Positions 36,360-47,274 of a stretch of 64,000 nt of DNA are shown one piece after another (positions within the stretch are counted from its first letter, which is position 1; every line of letters starts with the position of its first letter). Below the pieces are notes generated by a model. It saw nothing but the letters and a program-made list of their open reading frames with translations. It had not been told where the DNA came from and searched no databases. Origin of the DNA: Cycloclasticus sp. (GTDB taxonomy: Bacteria; Pseudomonadota; Gammaproteobacteria; Methylococcales; Cycloclasticaceae). The position numbers and the translations under genes were made by a program. The stretch spans positions 1,426,001 to 1,490,000 of the forward strand of contig JBFLJU010000001.1 of assembly GCA_040743155.1 (NCBI GenBank), in the 5' to 3' direction.

Positions 36360-37292
36360 CTACAAGCCCTGCAAATCCCTCATTCTTGCCTGAATAGCGA
36401 CTGCCAGTTCATCCGGTTTATATTTGGCCATAAAAATATCCGCACCCACACGCTCAATCATCGACTGGTTAAACACGCCGCTCAATGAAGTATGTAACAT
36501 AACGTACAAGCCATCTAACGCGGGCATTTTTCGCAGTTCAGTCGTTAAGGTATAACCATCCATTCGTGGCATTTCAACGTCTGAAATCACCATGGTTAGG
36601 AATGACGGAACATCAATGCCGTCAGCGACCCACTTTCTTAATATATCAAAGCCTTCTTTGCCATCATTGGCAACAGTGTACGTTAGCCCTAAATCATCCA
36701 ATACGCTTTTTACCTGACTTTGTGCAACCGCTGAATCATCCACCACAAGCACATGGCCTTTCCTCTCAATCCGCTTATCAATCGTTTCATCAGCGACACC
36801 TTGCGGTGTGCCAGAGACTTCGCTTAGAATTTTTTCAACATCAACAATCAACACGTATTCACCATCAATTTCGGTGAGTGCTGTCACGTAACTATCCGAA
36901 TCACTCCCTTCCGGTGGAGGGTTAATATCCTTCCAATACATATTAATAATACGGTCAACACCACCCACTAAAAAACCCTGAACAGAGCGGTTAAACTCCG
37001 TAATAATGACGAATGCATTATCATTATTCGGCAAGGGTTCTTCACCAATAGCCATTGACATATCCATCACCGGAATATCTCTGCCACGCAATTGGGCAAC
37101 GCCGCGTACAACAGGGTTACCGCCCGGTATTCTGGTGAGTGATGGCACTTGTATCACTTCTTGGATTTTAAACACGTTAATGCCAAATTTTTGACCGCCG
37201 TTTAGCGTAAAAATCAGCAGTTCCAACCTATTCGTACCCGCAAGGTTAGTACGCCTATCAATATCCGTTAGTATTCCCGCCATCGTTGTCAC
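36360..37292 (-). CDS. cheV: Chemotaxis coupling protein CheV
   Basis: A 310-residue fusion of a CheW-like coupling domain (about 20-160; GVAQLRGRDIPVMDM) and a response-regulator receiver domain (about 178-305). The receiver has the acidic pocket Asp185/Asp186 and phospho-acceptor Asp238 (MVISDVEMPRMDG). It links receptors to CheA, with coupling tuned by phosphorylation. It is transcribed divergently from flgA. Confidence 0.95.
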   Translation of the reverse strand: MTTMAGILTDIDRRTNLAGTNRLELLIFTLNGGQKFGINVFKIQEVIQVPSLTRIPGGNPVVRGVAQLRGRDIPVMDMSMAIGEEPLPNNDNAFVIITEFNRSVQGFLVGGVDRIINMYWKDINPPPEGSDSDSYVTALTEIDGEYVLIVDVEKILSEVSGTPQGVADETIDKRIERKGHVLVVDDSAVAQSQVKSVLDDLGLTYTVANDGKEGFDILRKWVADGIDVPSFLTMVISDVEMPRMDGYTLTTELRKMPALDGLYVMLHTSLSGVFNQSMIERVGADIFMAKYKPDELAVAIQARMRDLQGL

Positions 37293-37398
37293 CCTAATAC
37301 ATTATTTATCTATTTATGTTGAAGCAGCGTTAAATTCGGCATATTTAATGCATACATACTTCACACACTCTAATTGCCTTAATAATAGACTAAAATTT

Positions 37399-38100
37399 AT
37401 GAAACTGTTTTTAAAAGCTTTAGTTTTTTTGTTACTCTCGCCATCCCTCGCTATGGCATCGAATACCCGCTTTGAAAATCATCAAAACATCAAAGATCAA
37501 GCCTATTCATATATAGAGTCTAAGCTGAACTCAAAAGAAACCGAATACAGCATTAAGATTCATCATATAGATCACCGAATTAAACTTAAAAAATGCACCA
37601 GTGCTATCGACATAAACCTAACACAAGCACATGTAAAGCCTGGCAAAAACACGTTAAATATTCAATGTAGCTCACCGGTTCCTTGGCGAGTATTTATGAC
37701 CGCGAACGTCACAATATTTTCATACGCCTTGGTCTCCAAGCACCCTTTAAATAAGGGGCATTTAATTCAAAAAAGCGATCTAGCATTAAAAAAGATCGTC
37801 ATTACTGGCCGACGAACCGCCTACTTAAATGATACAAAGCAAGCCATCAACCATGTCCTTAAAAGGCGGGTTAATCGAGGTGACATTATTAGTGTCAATA
37901 ATTTGGCAAAACAGACCCTTATTAAAAAAGGCGACACGATCAGCATCATTGCAAAAAACAATGGCTTTCAAATTAGCATGAAAGGTATCGCCTTAATGGC
38001 CGGTAGCAAAGGCGATAAAATTAAGGTAAAAAACATTAAGACTAAAAAAACCATCCAAGGAATAGTTTTTGATACGCAGACCGTCAGGGTAAATATATGA
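37399..38100 (+). CDS. flgA: Flagellar P-ring assembly chaperone FlgA
   Basis: A 233-residue periplasmic chaperone for P-ring formation. The ATG at 37399 gives a good signal peptide (KLFLKALVFLLLSPSLAMA); the upstream in-frame ATG at 37348 would place 17 polar residues ahead of it. A SAF-like domain (VSKHPLNKGHLIQKSDLALK) and the C-terminal domain (GDTISIIAKNNGFQISMKG) identify it. Confidence 0.93.
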   Translation: MKLFLKALVFLLLSPSLAMASNTRFENHQNIKDQAYSYIESKLNSKETEYSIKIHHIDHRIKLKKCTSAIDINLTQAHVKPGKNTLNIQCSSPVPWRVFMTANVTIFSYALVSKHPLNKGHLIQKSDLALKKIVITGRRTAYLNDTKQAINHVLKRRVNRGDIISVNNLAKQTLIKKGDTISIIAKNNGFQISMKGIALMAGSKGDKIKVKNIKTKKTIQGIVFDTQTVRVNI

Positions 38101-38108
38101 TAACTTTA

Positions 38109-38135
38109 TTAAGTATCCCTGCAGACGGCCGATAA
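38109..38135 (+). promoter_or_regulatory. Sigma-28 (FliA) promoter of flgM
   Basis: TTAAGTAT, 11 bases, then a perfect GCCGATAA. It starts just after the flgA stop codon and ends about 28 bp before the flgM ATG. A sigma-28 promoter for the anti-sigma-28 gene gives the usual negative feedback. Confidence 0.82.
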
Positions 38136-38163
38136 TAAGAAATACATACCAGTAGGAATCATT

Positions 38164-38481
38164 ATGTCTATTAATGTTAAACGAACAACGAGCAAACCCG
38201 CTCAAGCCGCGGCGAACAAATCTGGCGGCGCGGGTAAAAGCAACAAGAGCACCGCACATGCCAGCACAAAAAAACCTGACAACGACAGTGTTAACTTAAC
38301 AAGCACAGCCTCTACACTACAACAAATTGAGCAATCACTCAGTGATATCCCCATTGTCGACAGTGCCCGCGTTGAAGCCGTTAGCCAATCAATTGAAGAC
38401 GGACAATACACCATTGACAATGAAAAAATTGCCGATAGCATTATTAAAAACGAAAGCGCTTTCCAACAACGAAAAAAATAA
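38164..38481 (+). CDS. flgM: Anti-sigma-28 factor FlgM
   Basis: A 105-residue protein with a disordered Lys/Ala/Ser-rich N-terminal half and a helical C-terminal half (DSARVEAVSQSIEDGQYTID, KIADSIIKNE) that binds FliA. It is exported when the hook is complete, freeing FliA for late genes. AGGA precedes the ATG. flgN follows after 2 bp. Confidence 0.93.
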   Translation: MSINVKRTTSKPAQAAANKSGGAGKSNKSTAHASTKKPDNDSVNLTSTASTLQQIEQSLSDIPIVDSARVEAVSQSIEDGQYTIDNEKIADSIIKNESAFQQRKK

Positions 38482-38483
38482 TT

Positions 38484-38975
38484 ATGACCGCTCAATCAGC
38501 AGACCAACTCATCGATATGATTCAAGTCCTTGAGAACACCTCAAGTCAATTAAACGATGTTCTTAAAAAAGAACAAGACATACTAAAGTCGAATGATAGT
38601 CAGGAACTTCTAACCTTATCTAAAGAAAAGAAGGCGCTCGTCTCAAGCCTAGAAAGCCACACAAAAACCACACATATCTTTTTAAGAAACATGAACATTA
38701 ATAAAGGGCTATATGGTTTATCCGACTTTCTCTCTCAAATCAAACCGGGAGAGACTAAAACTCGTTTAACTGATCTATGGCTCAATATTCAATCTTTTGC
38801 TGATACTAACAAAAAACTCAATGATATAAATGGTTCCATTATTGAGTTAAACCGCAGGCACACTCAACGCTCTCTCGATGTTCTTCGCGGACAAACTGGT
38901 TCTACTACTTCAACTTATGGGGCGGATGGACAAACGATGAAAGGCAAAACGTCTAATAACCTTTCTATTGCTTAA
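38484..38975 (+). CDS. flgN: Flagellar export chaperone FlgN
   Basis: A 163-residue helical protein of the FlgN family, chaperone for the junction proteins FlgK and FlgL. The conserved region includes LLTLSKEKKALVSSLESH and LNDINGSIIELNRRHTQRSL. The Thr/Gly/Ser-rich tail is typical. It is coupled to flgM and to the following YcgR-like gene (3-bp gap). Confidence 0.9.
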   Translation: MTAQSADQLIDMIQVLENTSSQLNDVLKKEQDILKSNDSQELLTLSKEKKALVSSLESHTKTTHIFLRNMNINKGLYGLSDFLSQIKPGETKTRLTDLWLNIQSFADTNKKLNDINGSIIELNRRHTQRSLDVLRGQTGSTTSTYGADGQTMKGKTSNNLSIA

Positions 38976-38978
38976 ATA

Positions 38979-39719
38979 ATGAGTTTCTTATCGAGCCTAA
39001 AGTCCCTACTCGCATCAGAAGAAAGGGAACACGACGCTCTAAACGACAACCCAAACTTTATAGTTCGCCCGTCACGAATAAAGCATATGCTCCAATCTCT
39101 GATGGAGTCACACGTCCAAATTTCTATAGTATTGGATGATCAATCAGAGCACACCAGCCGAATACTGGATGTTTCAGAGAATGACATCGTGCTCGACCAA
39201 TTTAATAGCCGTGAAGCGCATAACAAAATGGTAAAGGGTACGATGGTACAAATCGATGCTAAGCACCACTCCGTGCCCTTTAATTTTTCAGCAAGCCTTA
39301 TTGGCACATCACGGGATGGCGGATACATTATTTCAACGCCAGAAAAAATTTACCACCCTCAAAAGCGATCCTTTTTTAGAGTTCCGCTAGTTAATATTGA
39401 GAAGTACAAATTTACTGGGGCCATTCAATACTCAGAAAACCTCGTCTCTGGCTATATTTATGATGTTAGCTTTGGTGGTATTTGTGTCGCCGTATACTCA
39501 AACACTTACATTAAAAAAGGCGACATCCTTTCACCCGCCAGCATGACACTCAAAGGCGGCAATATTATTCAATCTGACTTTACTGTTTGCTCTGTCAAAA
39601 AGTCTCATCAAGAAGGCTTTACACGTGTTGGGTGTGAGTTCCTTGACATTCTTCCCGCTGAAAAAAGAAGCGTCCATAAGTTCATTACAGAATGCGAACG
39701 CGAACGCGCTAGAAAATAA
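38979..39719 (+). CDS. YcgR-like PilZ domain flagellar brake protein
   Basis: A 246-residue protein with an N-terminal YcgR domain (about 25-120) and a C-terminal PilZ domain. The cyclic-di-GMP-binding residues are present: Arg130 and Arg134 (QKRSFFRVPL) and the DxSxxG motif Asp162-Ser164-Gly167 (DVSFGG). Such proteins slow the flagellar motor when cyclic-di-GMP is high. Its place in the flgA-flgM-flgN block supports that role. The GGDEF/EAL protein at 51.6 kb is a possible but unproven partner. Confidence 0.9.
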   Translation: MSFLSSLKSLLASEEREHDALNDNPNFIVRPSRIKHMLQSLMESHVQISIVLDDQSEHTSRILDVSENDIVLDQFNSREAHNKMVKGTMVQIDAKHHSVPFNFSASLIGTSRDGGYIISTPEKIYHPQKRSFFRVPLVNIEKYKFTGAIQYSENLVSGYIYDVSFGGICVAVYSNTYIKKGDILSPASMTLKGGNIIQSDFTVCSVKKSHQEGFTRVGCEFLDILPAEKRSVHKFITECERERARK

Positions 39720-39849
39720 CTGCCACTTATTACGATAAAGCCATAAAAATAAGTGTTTTGCGCTACCCTTAAAAAGCCCATTGGTGATATTATTTCACTG
39801 AAATAAAACAGGGTTTCTTTTTAAAATTCATTTAGCAATTTTTTATACG

Positions 39850-39926
39850 GCCTCGGTAGCTCAGCTGGATAGAGCGCACCCCTCCTAAGGGTGAAGTCGC
39901 AGGTTCGAATCCTGCTCGGGGCACCA
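39850..39926 (+). tRNA. tRNA-Arg (anticodon CCT)
   Basis: A 77-base tRNA with encoded CCA. The anticodon stem CACCC/GGGTG encloses the loop CTCCTAA, anticodon CCT (Arg, AGG). The D-arm AGCTCAGCTGGATAGAGC and the T-arm GCAGG-TTCGAAT-CCTGC are canonical. The acceptor stem includes two G-U type wobbles. Confidence 0.96.
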
Positions 39927-40033
39927 CTTTAGTGTTAAATATTAAGCGCTAAAATATATGAGCTATTTCAATTGTTATGCTTTATTGAAACTCGACTAAA
40001 CTTACATAAATTCAGACTGACGGAATATTTTTG

Positions 40034-42853
40034 ATGAACAACTTAATGCAGTTATTTAAAAGCACTTCTGCCTTCAATGGTGCTAATGCAAATTTTGTTG
40101 AAGACTTGTACGAACAATATCTCAACGACCCAGATTCAGTTGATGAACAATGGCGAGAGCAATTCGGCGTCATACGCGCTAATGCCGACACCATTGATAT
40201 TCCTCACTCTTCCATAAAAAAGCACTTTTCAGATTTAGCTAAAGCCCCAACGGGTGTCCGCGTTATACAAGCAGGCGTTTCATCGGAACAATTAGCAAAG
40301 CAAGCTGCTGTCTCAAGGTTAATGAATGCTTACCGAATTAACGGCCATAAACAAGCAAACGTTAACCCACTTGAACAGCCAAAAACCAAGTTTATTGCTG
40401 AATTAGATATCGCCTTTCACGGGTTAAGCGAACTTGATCTTAACACCCAGTTTGATACCGGAACCTTACACAACACACCTGAACAACTTGCGCTTAAAGA
40501 CATCTTACCGATTCTTAAGAAAACGTACTGTAGCAGCATTGGTGTTGAGTACATGCATATCAGCGATACTGAAATGCGCTCTTGGGTTAGGCGTCGCATG
40601 GAAGGCCCTCGTTCACACTTAAATCTTGATACCGATCAAAAAAAGTGGTTGCTAAAACTACTGACCGCTGCTGAAGGTATTGAGAATCACTTACACAGAA
40701 CCTACGTTGGGCAAAAACGCTTTTCATTGGAAGGCGGCGAAAGCTTAATTCCCATGATTGACGAAATGCTTCAACGTTTAGGTGAGCACGGTGTAAAAGA
40801 AACCGTTATTGGTATGGCTCACCGAGGACGCTTGAACGTACTCGTTAATATCTTTGGTAAAAAGCCGTCCATTCTATTTGAAGAGTTTGAAGGCAAACGT
40901 TCAGCATCACCTGCTAAAGATGGCTCAGGTGACGTTAAGTACCATATGGGCTTTTCATCTGACATCAGCACACCAGGTGGCGACATGCATATAGCATTGG
41001 CCTTCAACCCCTCTCACCTTGAAATCATCAACCCCGTTGTTGAGGGTTCTGTACGCGCTCGACAAGATCGACGCGGTGAGACCGGTGAAGATGAAGTGGT
41101 CGCCATTCAAATTCATGGTGATTCAGCTTTTTCTGGTCAAGGCGTTATTATGGAAACCCTGCAAATGTCGCGTACTCGCGCTTATGGCACCGGCGGAACC
41201 ATTCATATTGTCATTAACAACCAAGTAGGCTTTACGACTAGCAACCCGGCTGATACTCGCTCTACGCTGTATGCTACCGACGTTGCAAAAATGCTCGAAA
41301 CACCTATTTTGCACGTTAATGCCGATGACCCTGAAGCGGTACTATTTGCTGCTCAACTAGCGGTTGATTTCCGCCATGAATTCAGACAAGACATTGTTTT
41401 AGACATGGTTTGCTATCGCCGTCGCGGTCACAACGAGGCCGACGAACCAGCCGTTACCCAACCACTCATGTACAAAACAATTCGTGCATTACCAACAACG
41501 CGTAAAATTTATGCTGACCGTGTGGTCAACGAAGGCACTTTAACGACCGACATTCCCGTTGCACTAGAGGCTGACTACCGCTCTTCTCTTGAAAAAGGCG
41601 AGATCGTTTCACGCCCTATTCTCGAACATAAAGTAAACCCATTTGTAGCTAAGTGGGATGCCTTCTTGTCTAGCAAATGGGATGACCCTTGTGACACCAC
41701 CGTACCGGCAAAAGAATTCCATAAAATATCCGATTTAATGCTAACGCTACCTCCTGAATTTTCATTACAAGGCCGGGTAGAGAAAGTATTAGAAAGCAGA
41801 AAGAAAATGTCCGTTGGCGCTCAACCTATTGATTGGGGCTACGCTGAAAACATGGCCTATGGAACATTGCTCAGCACAGGTCGCAACATCAGAATGACCG
41901 GCCAAGACGTAGGCAGGGGGACCTTCTTCCATCGCCACGCTGTACTCCATAACACACAAAATGGTGAAACATACACCTCCCTGAGGCACTTACTGCTGGA
42001 ACAAGGAACCTTTTCCTTATACGACTCGTTCTTGTCTGAAGAAGCTGTTTTAGGCTTTGAATACGGCTACTCCACAACGGAACCGGACGACCTTGTGATT
42101 TGGGAAGCGCAATTTGGCGATTTTGCCAACGGCGCACAAGTACTGATGGATCAATTTATCAGCTCTGGCGAAACCAAGTGGGGCCGCCTATGTGGTCTTG
42201 TGATGCTATTACCACACGGTTATGAAGGCCAAGGCCCTGAACATTCATCAGCACGTTTAGAACGCTACTTACAATTGTGCGCTGAGCACAATATGCAAGT
42301 ATGTGTACCGTCTACGCCGGCTCAAATTTTCCATTTATTGCGTCGTCAAGCTTTGAGTAACTTCCGCAAACCCTTGGTAGTCATGAGCCCAAAAAGCTTA
42401 TTACGCCATAAACTTGCGACCTCTACGTTAGAAGAATTAACAGAAGGGAAATTCCAACCACTGATTCAAGAAGTAGATGACATTGACCCCAACAAAGTAA
42501 CACGTATCGTCGTGTGCTCAGGCAAAGTCTATTACGAGCTACTTGAGCAACGCAGAAGAGACGGCCTTGAGAATGTTGCCATATTGAGAGCAGAGCAGCT
42601 TTACCCGTTCCCTATCGATGAGTTGCATGACTCATTTGACCAATACCCGAAATTGAAGCAGCTCGTTTGGTGTCAAGAAGAACCAATGAACCAAGGTGCG
42701 TGGTATCAAATTAGGCATCGATTCTTTGACTTACTGAGCGAAAAATTAGATCTCTCATATGCAGGTCGACCTATGTCAGCATCTCCAGCCGTTGGTCAAT
42801 TTAGCTTACACGTTGAGCAACAGCAAAAACTTATCCACACAGCACTTTATTAA
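40034..42853 (+). CDS. sucA: 2-oxoglutarate dehydrogenase E1 component
   Basis: Thiamine-diphosphate-dependent decarboxylase of the 2-oxoglutarate dehydrogenase complex, 939 residues from the ATG at 40034 (a TTG one codon before is less likely). Family signatures include the N-terminal LYEQYLNDPDSVDEQWREQF, GMAHRGRLNVL, the Mg/ThDP site HGDSAFSGQGV, YRRRGHNEADEPAVTQP, and MLLPHGYEGQGPEHSSAR. It leads sucA-sucB-lpd. No succinate dehydrogenase genes precede it. Confidence 0.98.
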   Translation: MNNLMQLFKSTSAFNGANANFVEDLYEQYLNDPDSVDEQWREQFGVIRANADTIDIPHSSIKKHFSDLAKAPTGVRVIQAGVSSEQLAKQAAVSRLMNAYRINGHKQANVNPLEQPKTKFIAELDIAFHGLSELDLNTQFDTGTLHNTPEQLALKDILPILKKTYCSSIGVEYMHISDTEMRSWVRRRMEGPRSHLNLDTDQKKWLLKLLTAAEGIENHLHRTYVGQKRFSLEGGESLIPMIDEMLQRLGEHGVKETVIGMAHRGRLNVLVNIFGKKPSILFEEFEGKRSASPAKDGSGDVKYHMGFSSDISTPGGDMHIALAFNPSHLEIINPVVEGSVRARQDRRGETGEDEVVAIQIHGDSAFSGQGVIMETLQMSRTRAYGTGGTIHIVINNQVGFTTSNPADTRSTLYATDVAKMLETPILHVNADDPEAVLFAAQLAVDFRHEFRQDIVLDMVCYRRRGHNEADEPAVTQPLMYKTIRALPTTRKIYADRVVNEGTLTTDIPVALEADYRSSLEKGEIVSRPILEHKVNPFVAKWDAFLSSKWDDPCDTTVPAKEFHKISDLMLTLPPEFSLQGRVEKVLESRKKMSVGAQPIDWGYAENMAYGTLLSTGRNIRMTGQDVGRGTFFHRHAVLHNTQNGETYTSLRHLLLEQGTFSLYDSFLSEEAVLGFEYGYSTTEPDDLVIWEAQFGDFANGAQVLMDQFISSGETKWGRLCGLVMLLPHGYEGQGPEHSSARLERYLQLCAEHNMQVCVPSTPAQIFHLLRRQALSNFRKPLVVMSPKSLLRHKLATSTLEELTEGKFQPLIQEVDDIDPNKVTRIVVCSGKVYYELLEQRRRDGLENVAILRAEQLYPFPIDELHDSFDQYPKLKQLVWCQEEPMNQGAWYQIRHRFFDLLSEKLDLSYAGRPMSASPAVGQFSLHVEQQQKLIHTALY

Positions 42854-42882
42854 AAAATAGACTTTATTAAAAGGAATAAACC

Positions 42883-44136
42883 ATGAGCATTGAAGTCGTA
42901 GTACCTAGCCTTCCAGAATCTGTTGCAGACGCCACTTTAGTTACTTGGCATAAACAAGCAGGTGACACTATCTTAAAAGATGAGAACCTAGTTGATCTTG
43001 AAACTGACAAAGTTGTTCTTGAAGTACCTGCATTGACCGATGGTATTTTGGCAGAAATTATTGAACCTGAAGGTTCTACCGTTTTAAGCGGTCAATTATT
43101 GGCCCGCATTGAAGCCAGTGATGGCGCAGCTATATCAAGCCCTAAGGCTGCCCCAGTAGCGACCGAAGCGGAAGCGACAACGCTACCTGCTGAGAAAAAT
43201 TCTGGCTCAACCGCCACACTAAGCCCTGCTGTTAGAAAGTTAGTGGCTGAACATGGACTAGACCCTACAAAAATTGCGGCAACAGGTAAAGGCGGCAGAA
43301 TTACAAAAACTGACGTTCTAAATTACATTAAACTTGAACCTAGTAACAATATGTCGTCAGCTGTTACAAGTATGACAAACTCTGCACCAACTAAAGCTGC
43401 AGCAGCAACACAATCGCCTATATTACCGACCAGTGACCGTGCTGAACAACGCGTCCCTATGACACGCCTCCGTGCAAAAGTGGCTGAACGTTTGATTCAG
43501 GCACAGCAAAACACGGCTATGTTAACGACTTTCAACGAAGTTAACATGCAACCCATCATGGATATCCGCTCTAAATACAAGGAAAAATTCACCAAGGTTC
43601 ATGAGACTAAACTCGGCTTTATGTCCTTTTTTGTTAAAGCAGTCGTTGAATCACTTAAACTTTTCCCTGCTGTTAACGCATCGGTTGATGAACAAGACAT
43701 TATTTACCATGGTTACTACGACATTGGTATTGCAGTATCTTCCCCTCGTGGCTTAGTCGTTCCTGTCTTAAGGGATGCTGATCTTAAAAACTTTGCAGCC
43801 ATTGAAAGCGGTATTGCTGAATTTGGTGCAAAAGCGCGTGACGGAAAATTGGGCCTGGACGACTTAACAGGTGGAACCTTCACTATCACTAACGGTGGTA
43901 TTTTTGGTTCTATGATGTCCACACCTATTTTAAACCCGCCGCAAAGTGCCATTTTAGGTATGCATGCCATTAATCAACGCGTTATGGTAGAGAATGGCGA
44001 AATGGTTATTCGCCCTATGATGTACCTTGCATTATCGTATGACCACCGCATTATTGATGGTAAAGAAGCCGTGTCTTTCTTGGTTACTATTAAAGATTTC
44101 TTGGAAGACCCTTCACGGTTATTGTTAAACGTTTAA
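42883..44136 (+). CDS. sucB: 2-oxoglutarate dehydrogenase E2 component (succinyltransferase)
   Basis: A 417-residue core enzyme that carries the succinyl group on lipoate to CoA. One lipoyl domain (lysine in ETDKVVLE, about residue 43) is followed by an Ala/Thr-rich linker. The peripheral-subunit-binding domain ([18 protein letters not shown]) and the catalytic domain ending in [13 protein letters not shown] follow. It sits 29 bp after sucA and 21 bp before the lpd start. Confidence 0.98.
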   Translation: MSIEVVVPSLPESVADATLVTWHKQAGDTILKDENLVDLETDKVVLEVPALTDGILAEIIEPEGSTVLSGQLLARIEASDGAAISSPKAAPVATEAEATTLPAEKNSGSTATLSPAVRKLVAEHGLDPTKIAATGKGGRITKTDVLNYIKLEPSNNMSSAVTSMTNSAPTKAAAATQSPILPTSDRAEQRVPMTRLRAKVAERLIQAQQNTAMLTTFNEVNMQPIMDIRSKYKEKFTKVHETKLGFMSFFVKAVVESLKLFPAVNASVDEQDIIYHGYYDIGIAVSSPRGLVVPVLRDADLKNFAAIESGIAEFGAKARDGKLGLDDLTGGTFTITNGGIFGSMMSTPILNPPQSAILGMHAINQRVMVENGEMVIRPMMYLALSYDHRIIDGKEAVSFLVTIKDFLEDPSRLLLNV

Positions 44137-45591
<1,455 letters not shown>

Positions 45592-45615
45592 ATCTTCGTA
45601 TGTATTAAAGTGTAA

Positions 45616-45645
45616 AAAGAGCTGGTTTTAACCGGCTCTTTTTTT
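45616..45645 (+). terminator. Intrinsic terminator of the suc operon
   Basis: A GC-rich stem AAAGAGCTGGTT/AACCGGCTCTTT with one G-T wobble and a minimal loop, followed by a T7 run. It lies 25 bp after lpd and before the fumarase start. Confidence 0.88.
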
Positions 45646-45679
45646 GATAATTACAACCATTGAACAATAGGATTTTCTC

Positions 45680-47203
45680 ATGACCATCATCAAACAAGAC
45701 GACCTGATCGAAAGCGTTGCCGCCGCTTTCCAATTTATTTCTTACTATCACCCAAAAGATTACATTCAAGCGCTTGGCAAGGCCTATGAGCTTGAAGAAT
45801 CCCCAGCAGCAAAAGACGCCATGGCGCAAATTCTCTTAAACTCACGCATGTGTGCGATGGATCATCGCCCTATTTGCCAAGACACCGGCATTGCCAACTT
45901 ATTCTTAGAAGTTGGCATGGATGTTCAATGGGATGCCACCATGAGCGTAGAAGAGATGTGTAACGAAGGGGTCAGACAAGCCTACAAGCACCCAGACAAT
46001 GTTCTACGGGCCTCTATTGTCTCTGATCCTCTCGGCGCACGAAAAAACACCGGTGATAACACACCCGCCGTTGTACACACTAAAATCGTACCGGGTAACA
46101 CCGTCAGCATTCACGTGGCAGCCAAAGGTGGTGGTTCAGAAAATAAATCTAAGTTCGTTATGCTAAACCCTAGTGATAGCTTAGTGGATTGGGTACTTAA
46201 AACGGTCCCCACAATGGGCGCTGGTTGGTGTCCACCCGGTATTTTAGGTATTGGTGTAGGCGGTACCGCTGAAATGGCGATGAAACTCGCTAAAGAATCA
46301 CTGATGCAACACATTGATATTCAGGAACTCAAAGATCGTGGCCCAGAAAATCGCGCAGAAGAAATTCGCTTAGAACTGTTTGAGAAAGTTAATGCTCTAG
46401 GCATCGGCGCACAAGGCCTTGGCGGTTTGACCACTGTCTTGGATGTAAAAATTAACCATATGCCAACACACGCCGCATCACTACCAGTGGCAATGATTCC
46501 AAACTGTGCCGCCACCCGCCACGCACATTTTGTACTTGACGGATCAGGCCCTTCATTTATAGAACCACCAAAACTCGAAGATTGGCCTGATATTGCTTGG
46601 GCACCCGATGCACAAACTAAACACGTTAACCTCGACACCGTGACTGAAGAAGAAGCTCAATCATGGCAACCTGGGGATCGTTTATTACTCAGTGGTCATA
46701 TGCTAACCGGACGTGATGCCGCACATAAGCGTATTGCCGATATGTTTGCTAACGGTGAAACCTTGCCTGAAAACGTTAATTTCAAAGGCCGCTTCATCTA
46801 CTACGTTGGCCCTGTTGACCCAGTTGGCGATGAGGTTGTTGGCCCTGCTGGCCCTACAACCGCCACACGTATGGATAAATTCACCGAGATGATGTTGGAC
46901 AAAACTGGCTTACTCGGCATGATAGGCAAAGCAGAACGCGGCCCAGCGGGTATTGAAGCCATTAAAAAGCATAAGGCCACTTATTTGATGGCCGTTGGTG
47001 GCGCCGCTTATCTTGTCTCAAAAGCCATTAAAGATTCTAAAGTGATTGCTTTTGAAGACCTGGGTATGGAAGCGATCAGGGAGTTTTATGTAGAAGACAT
47101 GCCAGTAACCGTTGCCGTAGACTCACACGGCGAGTCTGTACACAAAACTGGCCCTGCACTGTGGCAATCCAAAATTGCCGGCATTCCTATCGTTAGCAAA
47201 TAA
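45680..47203 (+). CDS. Class I fumarate hydratase (Fe-S)
   Basis: A 507-residue oxygen-sensitive [4Fe-4S] fumarase of the FumA/FumB type, converting fumarate to malate. Three cluster cysteines lie in RPICQDTG, GWCPPGILGIGVGG and IPNCAATRHAHF. The C-terminal beta domain has GPAGPTTATRMD and GMIGKAERGP. It directly follows the suc terminator, so it is a separate TCA-cycle unit. Confidence 0.95.
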   Translation: MTIIKQDDLIESVAAAFQFISYYHPKDYIQALGKAYELEESPAAKDAMAQILLNSRMCAMDHRPICQDTGIANLFLEVGMDVQWDATMSVEEMCNEGVRQAYKHPDNVLRASIVSDPLGARKNTGDNTPAVVHTKIVPGNTVSIHVAAKGGGSENKSKFVMLNPSDSLVDWVLKTVPTMGAGWCPPGILGIGVGGTAEMAMKLAKESLMQHIDIQELKDRGPENRAEEIRLELFEKVNALGIGAQGLGGLTTVLDVKINHMPTHAASLPVAMIPNCAATRHAHFVLDGSGPSFIEPPKLEDWPDIAWAPDAQTKHVNLDTVTEEEAQSWQPGDRLLLSGHMLTGRDAAHKRIADMFANGETLPENVNFKGRFIYYVGPVDPVGDEVVGPAGPTTATRMDKFTEMMLDKTGLLGMIGKAERGPAGIEAIKKHKATYLMAVGGAAYLVSKAIKDSKVIAFEDLGMEAIREFYVEDMPVTVAVDSHGESVHKTGPALWQSKIAGIPIVSK

Positions 47204-47221
47204 GCCTGTACGTTAAAAACT

Positions 47222-47255
47222 AAAAAGCCAAGCTTCTTAGAAGCTTGGCTTTTTT
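47222..47255. terminator. Bidirectional terminator between fumarase and parC
   Basis: A long stem AAAAAGCCAAGCTTCT/AGAAGCTTGGCTTTTT with a very small loop and T-runs on both strands. It serves two convergent genes. Confidence 0.92.
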
Positions 47256-47274
47256 ATGCCTTTTGTAGCAAGCG

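Noticed and set aside
37293-37347. Sigma-28 promoter for cheV on the minus strand (GCCGAATT)
   Set aside because: The -10 matches only in part and nothing like TAAAG lies 11 bp upstream of it.
39927-40033. Promoter of sucA (TTGAAA with TAAATT at 16 bp)
   Set aside because: Such AT-rich matches are expected by chance in this sequence; the evidence is not enough.
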